In this document: positions 1 to 6,359 of the stretch, piece by piece
Position numbering within the stretch: the first letter of the stretch is position 1
Layout: every line of letters begins with the position of its first letter
Source: an uncultured Micavibrio sp.
Lineage (GTDB): Bacteria; Pseudomonadota; Alphaproteobacteria; Micavibrionales; UBA1664
Assembly (NCBI GenBank): GCA_913057885.1
Contig: CAJXOI010000040.1
Location: 1 to 7,082 of the forward strand
Direction: 5' to 3'
DNA length: 7,082 nucleotides
Notes under the pieces: model-generated
Told to the model about the DNA's origin: nothing
Seen by the model: the letters and a program-made list of their open reading frames with translations, nothing else
Databases searched by the model: none
Position numbers and translations under genes: made by a program

Positions 1-366
1 ACCTTTGAAATCCATCAATTCAAAATTAGGCATCATTTCGACTTCCATCTTAAAGGTCAAATCCTGTCCTTTTTCATAGGATGTGATTTCGATGCGTGGC
101 TGAGACGCAGGCTTGATTTTATTGTCATTCAAAACCTTTTGTGATTCCTGATTAACAATGCGTTCCAAAATTTCACCCATGATGGCATCACCGTATTGTG
201 CCTCGACCACATTCATCGGAGCCTTTCCTTTACGGAAACCTTTTAATGTGACCGTCGTTGCAATTTCGGCCAGGCGTGCTTGCTTTTGCTTGTCCATATC
301 TGCGGACTTCACCGTCACCTCGTATCCGCGCTTTAATCCTTTATTTTCAATTTCTTTTGCAGCCAT
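1..366 (-). CDS. tig: Trigger factor, N-terminal part (gene runs off the left edge)
   Basis: This is the N-terminal 122 residues of trigger factor, the ribosome-bound chaperone and prolyl isomerase that meets nascent chains at the exit tunnel. The translated minus strand contains the ribosome-docking signature GFRKGKAP at about residues 43-50. It is followed by a sequence typical of the ribosome-binding domain ([20 protein letters not shown]). The PPIase and C-terminal chaperone domains lie outside the window. I chose the ATG at 366-364 because AGGA at 377-374 lies 7 bases upstream. An ATG two codons earlier (372) sits almost on top of that AGGA, and a TAG at 378-376 rules out anything longer. 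The gene is divergent from thrS. Identification rests on the docking motif and overall resemblance; I am confident of it. Confidence 0.93.
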   Translation of the reverse strand, partial: MAAKEIENKGLKRGYEVTVKSADMDKQKQARLAEIATTVTLKGFRKGKAPMNVVEAQYGDAIMGEILERIVNQESQKVLNDNKIKPASQPRIEITSYEKGQDLTFKMEVEMMPNFELMDFKG

Positions 367-483
367 TTTCATATCCTAGTTCATTTCTTTGTCGTTACAA
401 TTGCCCCCGTGATAGCGCACAATGACCTCTGGCGCAAGAAAAACTATTGCCAAAGCGTGAGTGAGGTATTTATAAAGGCATAT
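367..483. promoter_or_regulatory. Divergent tig/thrS control region
   Basis: This 117-bp gap between two divergent genes must hold both promoters. On the plus strand TTGCCA (447-452) and TATAAA (471-476), 18 bases apart, resemble a sigma-70 promoter. If that promoter is real, transcription would begin near 483, which would favour the thrS start at 517 over the one at 484. On the minus strand AGGA at 377-374 serves tig. I see no convincing minus-strand promoter, operator, T-box or attenuator. The promoter elements are read by eye and are weak evidence. Confidence 0.3.
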
Positions 484-2436
484 ATGAAATCCGCACAAAC
501 ACAACCGAATAAAGATATGATAACGATTACCCTTCCAGATGGCGCGACACGTGAATATGACGCAGGCACAACAGGCATGGATATTGCCGAGAGCATTTCC
601 AAATCCCTGGCCAAAGCCTGTGCCATGATCGAGGTTAATGGCGAATATTGGGACTTATCCCGCGCAATTGATATGGACGCAACTATTCGTCTGGTCAAAC
701 GCGATGACGAAGAATCCCTGGAATTTATTCGTCATGATTGTGCCCATGTATTGGCCGAAGCAGTGCAAGAGCTATTCCCCGGCACCCAAGTTACAATCGG
801 CCCAACTATTGAAGACGGATTTTATTATGATTTTGCCCGCAATGAACCTTTTACAACGGATGACCTACCCAAAATTGAAAAGAAAATGGCCGAAATTATC
901 CAGCGCGGGGCTTCTTTTGAGCGTGAAGTCTGGAACCGTGATGAAGCCATCACCTATTTCAAGGATAAAGGCGAAAACTATAAGGCTGAGTTGATCCAAG
1001 ATTTGCCCGAGGGTGAACCAATTACAATTTATAAACAAGGCGATTGGCTTGACCTGTGCCGCGGGCCGCACATGCCCACTACAAAACATATCGGGCAGGC
1101 GTTTAAATTGATGAAGGTTGCGGGCGCCTATTGGCGTGGCGATTCCAATAACGCGATGCTTACACGTATTTACGGGACGGCGTGGCATACGCAAAAAGAT
1201 CTGGACGCCTATCTCCATCGGTTGGAAGAAGCTGAAAAACGCGATCACCGCAAATTGGGCAAAGAAATGGATTTATTCCATTTTCAGGAAGAAGCCCCCG
1301 GTCAGGTTTTTTGGCACAATAACGGCTGGATTATCTACACAGAATTGATGAATTATATGCGTCGCAAGGTTCGCGCCCATGGTTATGACGAAATCAATAC
1401 GCCGCAATTGCTTGATTCACGGTTTTGGCAAGCATCGGGCCACTGGGACAAATACCGTGAAAATATGTTCCTGTTTGAAGACGAAGACACCGATCACCCA
1501 GCCGCCCTTAAGCCTATGAGTTGCCCTGGCGGTGCGCAGGTTTATAAGTCTGGCGGGAAAAGTTACCGTGACCTTCCCTGTCGTTTGGCCGAATTCGGGC
1601 AAGTTTTCCGAAAAGAAGCATCCGGCGCACGCCATGGTCTAATGCGGGTTCAGGCCTTTACACAAGACGATGCGCATATTTTTTGCACGCATGACCAATT
1701 GGAAGACGAAGTTGTCAAAATGTGCGATTTGATCAAGGAAGTTTATGCTGATTTAGGTATGGCGGACCACATCACCGTGCATTTTTCAACCCGCCCTGAG
1801 CAAAGAATTGGAACCGAGGAAGATTGGGATCGTGCCGAGGCCGGTTTGCGCAAGGTTTTGGATCGAATCGACATGAATTGGGTGATTAACGAGGGCGACG
1901 GTGCCTTTTACGCACCAAAGCTTGATTTTAAATTATTGGATGCGATTGGACGTGAATGGCAATGCGGAACCGTTCAGGTGGATATGAACATGCCAAACCG
2001 CCTGAAATTGGAATATATTGGCGAAGATGGTGCCCGCCACACGCCGCATATGATTCACCGCGCGATTTTGGGGTCTGTTGAACGGTTTATCGGTGTGATG
2101 ATTGAACATTATGCAGGCAAATTGCCGCATTGGCTGGCGCCTGTGCAATGCGTTGTCACGCCTATTACGGATGATGCAGGCGAATATGCACAAAATACAT
2201 TTAATCAATTAAAAAACAGTGGCTTACGCGCAGACATTGACCTGCGCAATGAAAAGATCAATTACAAAATTCGTGAGCATTCTGTCGCAAAAGTTCCCTA
2301 TATTTTTGTGGTTGGAAAACGCGAGGCCGAAAGCGGGACCGTCGCCATTAGGCAGTTAGGATCACAAGATCAAACAATCCTACCCCTCGATGAGGCCGTT
2401 GCGATGCTGAATGACAATTGCAAGGCGCCGTTTTAA
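484..2436 (+). CDS. thrS: Threonine--tRNA ligase (class II)
   Basis: The cytoplasmic enzyme charges tRNA-Thr with threonine using ATP and edits mischarged Ser-tRNA. In order it has a TGS domain (residues about 12-75), the editing domain with HDCAH (84-88) and CRGPH (192-196), the class II catalytic core, and an anticodon-binding domain (about 537-650). The zinc ligands expected from E. coli ThrS are Cys347, His398 and His525. Motif 2 is around the FGQVFRKE stretch, and motif 3 is [11 protein letters not shown]. The length of 650 residues compares with 642 in E. coli. The 484 start has AAAGG five bases upstream. A start at 517 (MITITLPDG) matches the usual family N-terminus and gives 639 residues, but its Shine-Dalgarno is poor. 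A GTG at 409 would add 25 residues with no visible ribosome site. The stop overlaps the next start as TAATG. The usual CPGH after the zinc Cys reads CPGG here, and the usual DLPLR reads DLPCR. Confidence 0.97.
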   Translation: MKSAQTQPNKDMITITLPDGATREYDAGTTGMDIAESISKSLAKACAMIEVNGEYWDLSRAIDMDATIRLVKRDDEESLEFIRHDCAHVLAEAVQELFPGTQVTIGPTIEDGFYYDFARNEPFTTDDLPKIEKKMAEIIQRGASFEREVWNRDEAITYFKDKGENYKAELIQDLPEGEPITIYKQGDWLDLCRGPHMPTTKHIGQAFKLMKVAGAYWRGDSNNAMLTRIYGTAWHTQKDLDAYLHRLEEAEKRDHRKLGKEMDLFHFQEEAPGQVFWHNNGWIIYTELMNYMRRKVRAHGYDEINTPQLLDSRFWQASGHWDKYRENMFLFEDEDTDHPAALKPMSCPGGAQVYKSGGKSYRDLPCRLAEFGQVFRKEASGARHGLMRVQAFTQDDAHIFCTHDQLEDEVVKMCDLIKEVYADLGMADHITVHFSTRPEQRIGTEEDWDRAEAGLRKVLDRIDMNWVINEGDGAFYAPKLDFKLLDAIGREWQCGTVQVDMNMPNRLKLEYIGEDGARHTPHMIHRAILGSVERFIGVMIEHYAGKLPHWLAPVQCVVTPITDDAGEYAQNTFNQLKNSGLRADIDLRNEKINYKIREHSVAKVPYIFVVGKREAESGTVAIRQLGSQDQTILPLDEAVAMLNDNCKAPF

Positions 2437-2783
2437 TGACAATTACAGTATATGGCATTAAAAACTGCGACACGATGAAAAAGACATTCGCCTGGTTGGA
2501 TGCCCATGGCATTGATTATACGTATCATGACTATAAAAAATCGGGTGTTGATATGGGTCTTCTTAAAAAAGCCATGGATATCCACGGATGAGAAAATGTG
2601 ATTAACCGCAAAGGCATGACATGGCGGCAATTGCCAGAAAAAGATCGCGAAACCATGTCGCGAGAGCAGGCGGAGTTGCTTGCCGATGCCAAACCAGCAA
2701 TTATTAAACGTCCGATCATTGCCAAAGGGGATGAAATTTTGCTAGGGTTCGATCAAGACATATTTGAAGAAAAGCTTAAGTAA
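2436..2783 (+). pseudogene. YffB/Spx/ArsC-family reductase-like gene, interrupted by an in-frame TGA
   Basis: Read through its internal stop, this encodes about 115 residues resembling E. coli YffB (118 residues), a thioredoxin-fold protein of the ArsC/Spx family whose physiological substrate is unclear. Visible hallmarks are the N-terminal YGIKNCDTMKK with the family Cys at residue 11, HDYKKSG (31-37), RKGMTWR (58-64), AIIKRP and LLGF. Codon 52 (2589-2591) is TGA. E. coli YffB has Trp at this point (GWE, here G-stop-E), so one G-to-A change in TGG explains it. The reading frame is otherwise intact on both sides, which suggests a recent mutation, a sequencing error or a recoding event. The N-terminal 51 residues would keep Cys11 but lose the rest. 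A GTG at 2598 could restart a 61-residue C-terminal piece, which is unlikely to function alone. The start overlaps the thrS stop by one base, so it was probably co-transcribed and translationally coupled. Confidence 0.8.
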
Positions 2784-2795
2784 TAAGGAACACCC

Positions 2796-3011
2796 ATGAC
2801 TCCAGAAGAAATCCTCAAAGTTCAAACATATTTGCAAAAAAAATTCGGCCTGCCCGATTTAACATTGCGCATGCGTAAAACAGGCGACTCCGTTGAGGTT
2901 TTGCTGAAAGGTGAATTTTTAGGCGTTATTTACAAAGACGTTGATGAAGGCGAAGTCTCCTATGATTTCAATATGGCCATTCTGGATATTGATATCGAAG
3001 ACGCGGCTTAA
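2796..3011 (+). CDS. DUF3126 family small protein
   Basis: This 71-residue acidic protein begins MTPEEILKVQTYLQKKFG and ends near NMAILDIDIEDAA. Both ends match what I know of DUF3126, a family of short proteins of unknown function found mainly in Alphaproteobacteria. There is no signal peptide, membrane segment or Cys, so it should be cytoplasmic. The start is well supported: AAGGA at 2785-2789 lies 6 bases upstream of the ATG. It lies 12 bases after the reductase-like gene and is probably the last gene of the thrS transcript. I see no strong intrinsic terminator after it. The family assignment is from memory of the sequence pattern, and no function is claimed. Confidence 0.88.
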   Translation: MTPEEILKVQTYLQKKFGLPDLTLRMRKTGDSVEVLLKGEFLGVIYKDVDEGEVSYDFNMAILDIDIEDAA

Positions 3012-3158
3012 TCATTAAAGCTGATAATTTATCTAAAATTTTATGAATTTTTAACGGTTTCTATGCTAGCATTGTATGGTGGCATATTTTCGATTTACCC
3101 TCATTAAGGGTCATTAAAATCGGATTTGGGATTAAAAGTGTACGGATTTTAGGAAATA
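3012..3158 (+). promoter_or_regulatory. Putative control region of the exported-protein operon, with hairpin and TCATTAA repeats
   Basis: This AT-rich gap separates the housekeeping genes from the operon. TTAACG (3051-3056) and TATGGT (3075-3080), 18 bases apart, each match four of six sigma-70 consensus bases. TCATTAA occurs at 3012-3018, 3101-3107 and 3111-3117; the last two are exactly 10 bp apart. Around them is a potential hairpin. CGATTT (3091-3096) pairs with AAATCG (3117-3122), and ACCCT (3097-3101) pairs with AGGGT (3107-3111). The loop and the one-sided bulge both read CATTA. No T-run follows, so it is not a standard terminator. AGGA at 3151-3154 is the ribosome site for the 3159 gene. 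Which of these elements act in vivo is inference. Confidence 0.35.
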
Positions 3159-3938
3159 ATGTTTTTTTTAAGGGGAGCAAAAACTCATTTTAAACAAAAG
3201 GTTGGGGGTATATTCCTGATTACCTTGATGATTGCTGTCTTTGTTGCCCCTCATGTTGTGCATGCGGAAGGAAACATCGGGTGCGAAGACGGTGTTCAGG
3301 AGCAAGCAAGAAACCTCTCAGAAGCCCTTGCACAACAACAATTGGAGGCCGCAAGTGCCGCCATTACGCAACCAACACCGGTTGAGCAATTGACATGCTT
3401 TGACCAGACAACGGAGATTTTTTCTGAACTTGGCGGGATACATTCAAACCCGAATAAAGATACAAGCAGCAGCATTGGACCCAATGTTCAACAACCCCTC
3501 CAAAATACCCTGCAGCAATTCATGGGCGGGAACATTTTGGGTGGCATTAATGATGTCATTAACCAAGCCTTTAGCAATATCACAAGTCAATTTTCAAGCT
3601 TGTTAGGTGGCCTTGGTGGCGGCGGTGGCGGATTATTCAGCGCCGGCCCAAGTTCAAATTGCAACATGCAGGAACAGGCGTGGTTGATTTCACAGTGTAT
3701 CGAGATGCCCTCTATTCCGTCACTTGGTGATATAATTGGGGGACAGGTTGGCGAGATAATGGGTGCAGTGAATAATGTCGGCAACATGCTTGGTAGTTTA
3801 TCCAGCCCTGATCGCTTGATGGAGCAAGTTTGCTCCATGGCCAATAATGAATTACAGGGGTATTTCGGCAATTTGGATAGCCGTTTTAACGCAGCTGCCG
3901 AAGATACCTTTTCACCAGTCACGGATAGGGTAGAATAA
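3159..3938 (+). CDS. Exported protein consisting of signal peptide plus stand-alone shared five-Cys domain
   Basis: I do not recognise a named family in this 259-residue protein. A basic start, a hydrophobic stretch at about 17-33 and VVHA-E suggest signal-peptidase cleavage after residue 36. From Ile40 onward the whole mature protein is the domain that also ends the 448-residue gene downstream and begins at the end of the M23 gene. Its Cys are 42, 80, 168, 180 and 225, all kept in the 448-residue protein, so periplasmic disulfides are plausible. The middle is glycine-rich (about 150-159), and Gly-rich segments with regularly placed hydrophobic residues flank it (122-160 and 186-216). There is no enzymatic module, unlike its paralogues. 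The ATG is followed by eight T bases (3162-3169), a slippage-prone tract inside codons 2-4. AGGA lies 4 bases upstream of the ATG. It is the first gene of the operon, and the next gene starts one base after its stop. Confidence 0.88.
   Translation: MFFLRGAKTHFKQKVGGIFLITLMIAVFVAPHVVHAEGNIGCEDGVQEQARNLSEALAQQQLEAASAAITQPTPVEQLTCFDQTTEIFSELGGIHSNPNKDTSSSIGPNVQQPLQNTLQQFMGGNILGGINDVINQAFSNITSQFSSLLGGLGGGGGGLFSAGPSSNCNMQEQAWLISQCIEMPSIPSLGDIIGGQVGEIMGAVNNVGNMLGSLSSPDRLMEQVCSMANNELQGYFGNLDSRFNAAAEDTFSPVTDRVE
3331..3709 (+). repeat. Direct repeat, copy 1 (near-identical 379-bp block inside the shared domain)
   Basis: This block matches 5233-5611 at a constant offset of 1902 bases. I find two differences: 3380 (G here, T in copy 2) and 3695 (G here, A in copy 2). 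Both fall in third codon positions and are silent (Pro and Gln). Bases 3381-3694 are identical throughout. Both edges are sharp, with diverged but alignable coding sequence outside. There are no terminal inverted repeats and no transposase, so it is not a mobile element. Confidence 0.95.
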
Positions 3939-3939
3939 A

Positions 3940-4497
3940 ATGAAAAAGGAAAGAGTAACCGTGTATAAAATCTCCGTAATCTCATTGATCCACGTCATGG
4001 TGTTCATGGCGATGATGTTCTTCGTCTTATATCTACACACCCAGCCCGTTAAGGCGCAGGATGAAGGTGACAAAGGACCAGAGCTTATGAGAATTGTTGT
4101 GAACGAAGCTACGAACAACCAAGATGCGCTAGATCTTGCGAAAAAATTAGACCCTATTTTCTTTGATATCGCCCAAGAAGATAAAGAAAACGTAACTTTT
4201 TACGCTCGCTATTTATCACTCGACGAAAATAACGAGAATAATTACATCATTGTTACTGCCGAGGATGCTTATGGCTTTTATTGTACTGGTCACGGATGTC
4301 CGTTTTACATATACAAAAGAGATGGCCGTAATCAGTGGTCATTAATATTAAGCCTTCAAACTTTTGATTTATACCGTGATGTTAATACTCGGGGCGAAGC
4401 CGCGGATAATATAATAAGCATTGGTAATTTGCAGGGGCAGCGGCATATATCCATATGGGCTTGGAATGGTCAAAATTACAGTGAGATAAATAGATGA
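3940..4497 (+). CDS. Small exported protein of unknown function (possible partner of the downstream hydrolase)
   Basis: This 185-residue protein has a long hydrophobic N-terminus (about 11-33) and VKA-Q at 38-40, suggesting export with cleavage after Ala39 or retention as a membrane anchor. The mature part is polar and probably beta-rich, with a likely disulfide pair Cys115/Cys120 and a C-terminal W-N-G-x-x-Y motif (175-180). The order of elements resembles the 169-residue protein encoded at 5850-6359, so I take the two as distant paralogues. I do not recognise the family. It starts one base after the previous stop. A GTG at 3961, preceded by AAGGA at 3946-3950, is an alternative start that shortens the N-terminus by seven residues. 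The stop shares ATGA with the next start, implying translational coupling. It may be a chaperone, regulator or inhibitor of the neighbouring cell-wall enzyme, but that rests on context alone. Confidence 0.82.
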   Translation: MKKERVTVYKISVISLIHVMVFMAMMFFVLYLHTQPVKAQDEGDKGPELMRIVVNEATNNQDALDLAKKLDPIFFDIAQEDKENVTFYARYLSLDENNENNYIIVTAEDAYGFYCTGHGCPFYIYKRDGRNQWSLILSLQTFDLYRDVNTRGEAADNIISIGNLQGQRHISIWAWNGQNYSEINR

Positions 4498-5840
4498 GAA
4501 TGATTAGTAAAAAATTTTATTTTCTATTACTTGCCGCCCTTTTGATGGGAATGTTACTCTATCCCGCTACGAGTGCCTATTCTCAGCCCACACCTGCCTC
4601 GGCATATGTACCAGCAGGCGGAGGCACCTCCACAGATTGTGACGCCGACGCTTTCTATAACGCTTTGGGACAAAGTGAAAGCGGGGGCTGTAGAGATCAG
4701 TATACCTGTATGGGGCCAGTTATAACAAACGGAGGCATTCATCAAGGGACCAGACCACATGGAAAATATCAGTTTATGCCGGCAACACTGAACGGGATGG
4801 GAATTACTGACCACCAAGCATTTATAAATAATCCAGCCATGCAAGAAGCTGCAATTCGTCAGTTCACTGCTGAAAACGATGCCTGCTTAGAACGCAATGG
4901 TGCCTATAACTACATCGGACAAGTTCGTAATGGCGTGACAATCACACGCTCCGGCTTATTAGGCGCTGCGCACCTTGGCGGGTGCGGTGGTGCGTCAAGA
5001 TGGGCAAGAGGCGCCGGCGGCGCAAGCGACCAGCTAGGCACATCTTTGGCTGATTACGCCGCTCGATTTGGGGGATACGGCATGTTTGGAGATGTTCCAG
5101 GAGGAACTTGTGGTGGAGGTGTTCCCAATGCGGCTGACTTATTTGCACAAGCTCAGGTGGAAGGCCGTCATAGCCTCATCGGATGTGACCCGGAGGTTAT
5201 GCAGAGTGCCGTTGACCGCGTCGATGCATTAACACAACAACAATTGGAGGCCGCAAGTGCCGCCATTACGCAACCAACACCTGTTGAGCAATTGACATGC
5301 TTTGACCAGACAACGGAGATTTTTTCTGAACTTGGCGGGATACATTCAAACCCGAATAAAGATACAAGCAGCAGCATTGGACCCAATGTTCAACAACCCC
5401 TCCAAAATACCCTGCAGCAATTCATGGGCGGGAACATTTTGGGTGGCATTAATGATGTCATTAACCAAGCCTTTAGCAATATCACAAGTCAATTTTCAAG
5501 CTTGTTAGGTGGCCTTGGTGGCGGCGGTGGCGGATTATTCAGCGCCGGCCCAAGTTCAAATTGCAACATGCAGGAACAGGCGTGGTTGATTTCACAATGT
5601 ATCGAGATGCCGCAAATTCCATCACTTGGTGATATTTTGGGCGGTCAAATGGGCGAAATGATGGGACAAATGGGTAACGTCGGGAATATGATAAGCGGCA
5701 TGGCAAGTCCGGATCGCCTTCTTGAACAAGTTTGTTCCGCAGCAAATGATGGATTGCAAGGTATGTTTGGCAATCAGAATGATGCATTTGAAGGCGCCGC
5801 ACGGGATATGATGGAACCTGTAACAGATAGGGTGGAGTAA
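4494..5840 (+). CDS. Exported lytic transglycosylase-like protein with C-terminal shared five-Cys domain
   Basis: This 448-residue protein has three parts. The first is a signal peptide (hydrophobic 9-24, probable cleavage near residue 28-30). The second is a lysozyme-fold transglycosylase-like domain (about 48-197). The third is the shared domain from Ile229 to the end. In the enzyme part, SESGG (61-65) places the probable catalytic Glu at 62. GKYQFMP (90-96) corresponds to the GLMQ-like motif of SLT enzymes, and the segment around 157-170 resembles the substrate-groove region. Related domains cleave the MurNAc-GlcNAc bond of peptidoglycan. The extra Cys 49, 66, 72, 131, 164 and 206 suggest a disulfide-stabilised, extracytoplasmic enzyme. 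Shared-domain Cys are 231, 269, 357, 369 and 414. Residues 248-373 are identical to 59-184 of the 259-residue protein, and the last 75 residues are 64% identical by my count. The start overlaps the previous stop as ATGA; an ATG at 4500 is also possible. Confidence 0.9.
   Translation: MRMISKKFYFLLLAALLMGMLLYPATSAYSQPTPASAYVPAGGGTSTDCDADAFYNALGQSESGGCRDQYTCMGPVITNGGIHQGTRPHGKYQFMPATLNGMGITDHQAFINNPAMQEAAIRQFTAENDACLERNGAYNYIGQVRNGVTITRSGLLGAAHLGGCGGASRWARGAGGASDQLGTSLADYAARFGGYGMFGDVPGGTCGGGVPNAADLFAQAQVEGRHSLIGCDPEVMQSAVDRVDALTQQQLEAASAAITQPTPVEQLTCFDQTTEIFSELGGIHSNPNKDTSSSIGPNVQQPLQNTLQQFMGGNILGGINDVINQAFSNITSQFSSLLGGLGGGGGGLFSAGPSSNCNMQEQAWLISQCIEMPQIPSLGDILGGQMGEMMGQMGNVGNMISGMASPDRLLEQVCSAANDGLQGMFGNQNDAFEGAARDMMEPVTDRVE
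5233..5611 (+). repeat. Direct repeat, copy 2 (near-identical 379-bp block inside the shared domain)
   Basis: This is the partner of 3331-3709, in the same orientation and the same reading frame. Both copies encode the same 126 residues, from the QQQLEAAS stretch to CIEMP. The left neighbour codons (T here against A in copy 1) and the first codon to the right (Q against S) already differ, so the block borders are abrupt. The short part of the third paralogue visible at the right edge does not share this near-identity at the DNA level. Confidence 0.95.
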
Positions 5841-5849
5841 AAAAAGATC

Positions 5850-6359
5850 ATGATAATGAAATTTATAAAAACTATCCCTGTTATTACTCTTATGGCCGTG
5901 CTTACTGCCTTTAGCGCATCCCAGTCTATGGCGCAGATTTTACAAGATGTTGAGTTTACAATGATGGTTGAACCAGAACTTGAAATCGCAATGTATGATG
6001 CCTTGGAAGAAGAAATCGCCCCGATGAAAGAACAAATCGGGTCTTCACCCTGGTTATCCTTTGCCTTTGTTGATTTGAATTATGATGGCAAAGACGAAAT
6101 TTTAGTTAATGTTCAAGATGAATATATTTTGGTTGATGACTACGGTAATACTTATGTCCATGGTTTTGCACAAACATCGCGCGGATTGATCAAAATTTTC
6201 GAATCGCCCGCGCAATATATCCGGCTTGAACCCTCTTTTGATGGAAAACTTCAAAAAATCCATGTTTATAAGCGCCCAAACATTCGTGAAGCAACCGTTT
6301 TTGTGTGGGATGGGCAACGACAATATGTCGAACAAGAAGAATTGGAGGGAAATGAATAA
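5850..6359 (+). CDS. Small exported protein of unknown function with a D-x-N-x-D-G-x-D-E motif
   Basis: This 169-residue protein has a clear signal peptide (hydrophobic about 9-21, probable cleavage SMA-Q after residue 28). It is followed by an acidic helical segment (about 40-62) and a probably beta-rich domain. Residues 75-83 (DLNYDGKDE) resemble the calcium-binding loop of FG-GAP/VCBS or EF-hand-like proteins. The C-terminus has W-D-G-x-x-x-Y (153-159), echoing the 185-residue protein upstream. It lacks Cys. I do not recognise a specific family. It begins 9 bases after the transglycosylase stop. GGAG at 5834-5837 is 12 bases from this ATG, and a second ATG at 5856 is possible. It ends TAATG, overlapping the M23 gene by one base. 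Placement between two peptidoglycan hydrolase genes suggests a partner or inhibitor role, which is inference only. Confidence 0.84.
   Translation: MIMKFIKTIPVITLMAVLTAFSASQSMAQILQDVEFTMMVEPELEIAMYDALEEEIAPMKEQIGSSPWLSFAFVDLNYDGKDEILVNVQDEYILVDDYGNTYVHGFAQTSRGLIKIFESPAQYIRLEPSFDGKLQKIHVYKRPNIREATVFVWDGQRQYVEQEELEGNE

Noticed and set aside
409..483. N-terminal extension of ThrS from a GTG at 409
   Set aside because: There is no ribosome binding site before it, and the added residues precede the TGS domain where the family normally begins.
865..1248. Antisense reading frame within thrS, with similar ones elsewhere on the minus strand
   Set aside because: Its sequence has no recognisable family character, it has no upstream ribosome site that I can see, and it lies fully inside a well-supported gene.
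3101..3117. CtrA binding site in front of the operon
   Set aside because: Two TTAA half-sites are present, but they are separated by 6 bases, whereas the consensus has 7. With AT-rich background this is not good enough to call.
3089..3124. Intrinsic terminator for the thrS-DUF3126 transcript
   Set aside because: The hairpin is interrupted by a 5-base bulge, is not GC-rich in its outer stem, and no T-run follows on either strand.
2436..4497. Reassignment of TGA to tryptophan as explanation of the internal stop in the YffB-like gene
   Set aside because: The gene ending at 4497 uses TGA as its stop right after the expected W-x-G-Y C-terminus and overlaps the next start as ATGA. Reading on would pass several more TGA codons in the wrong frame of the next gene. 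Trp codons elsewhere are TGG.
3296..5508. Pairs of identical predicted proteins in other frames (minus strand near 3296-3484 and 5168-5386; plus strand 3400-3606 and 5302-5508)
   Set aside because: They lie inside the duplicated 379-bp block or just across its edge and are alternative-frame shadows of the shared domain. Their similarity simply follows from the DNA repeat.
3331..5611. Insertion sequence or other mobile element explaining the duplicated block
   Set aside because: No transposase, no terminal inverted repeats and no target duplications are seen. Homology continues, at lower identity, beyond both edges in the same frame, so it is paralogous coding sequence.
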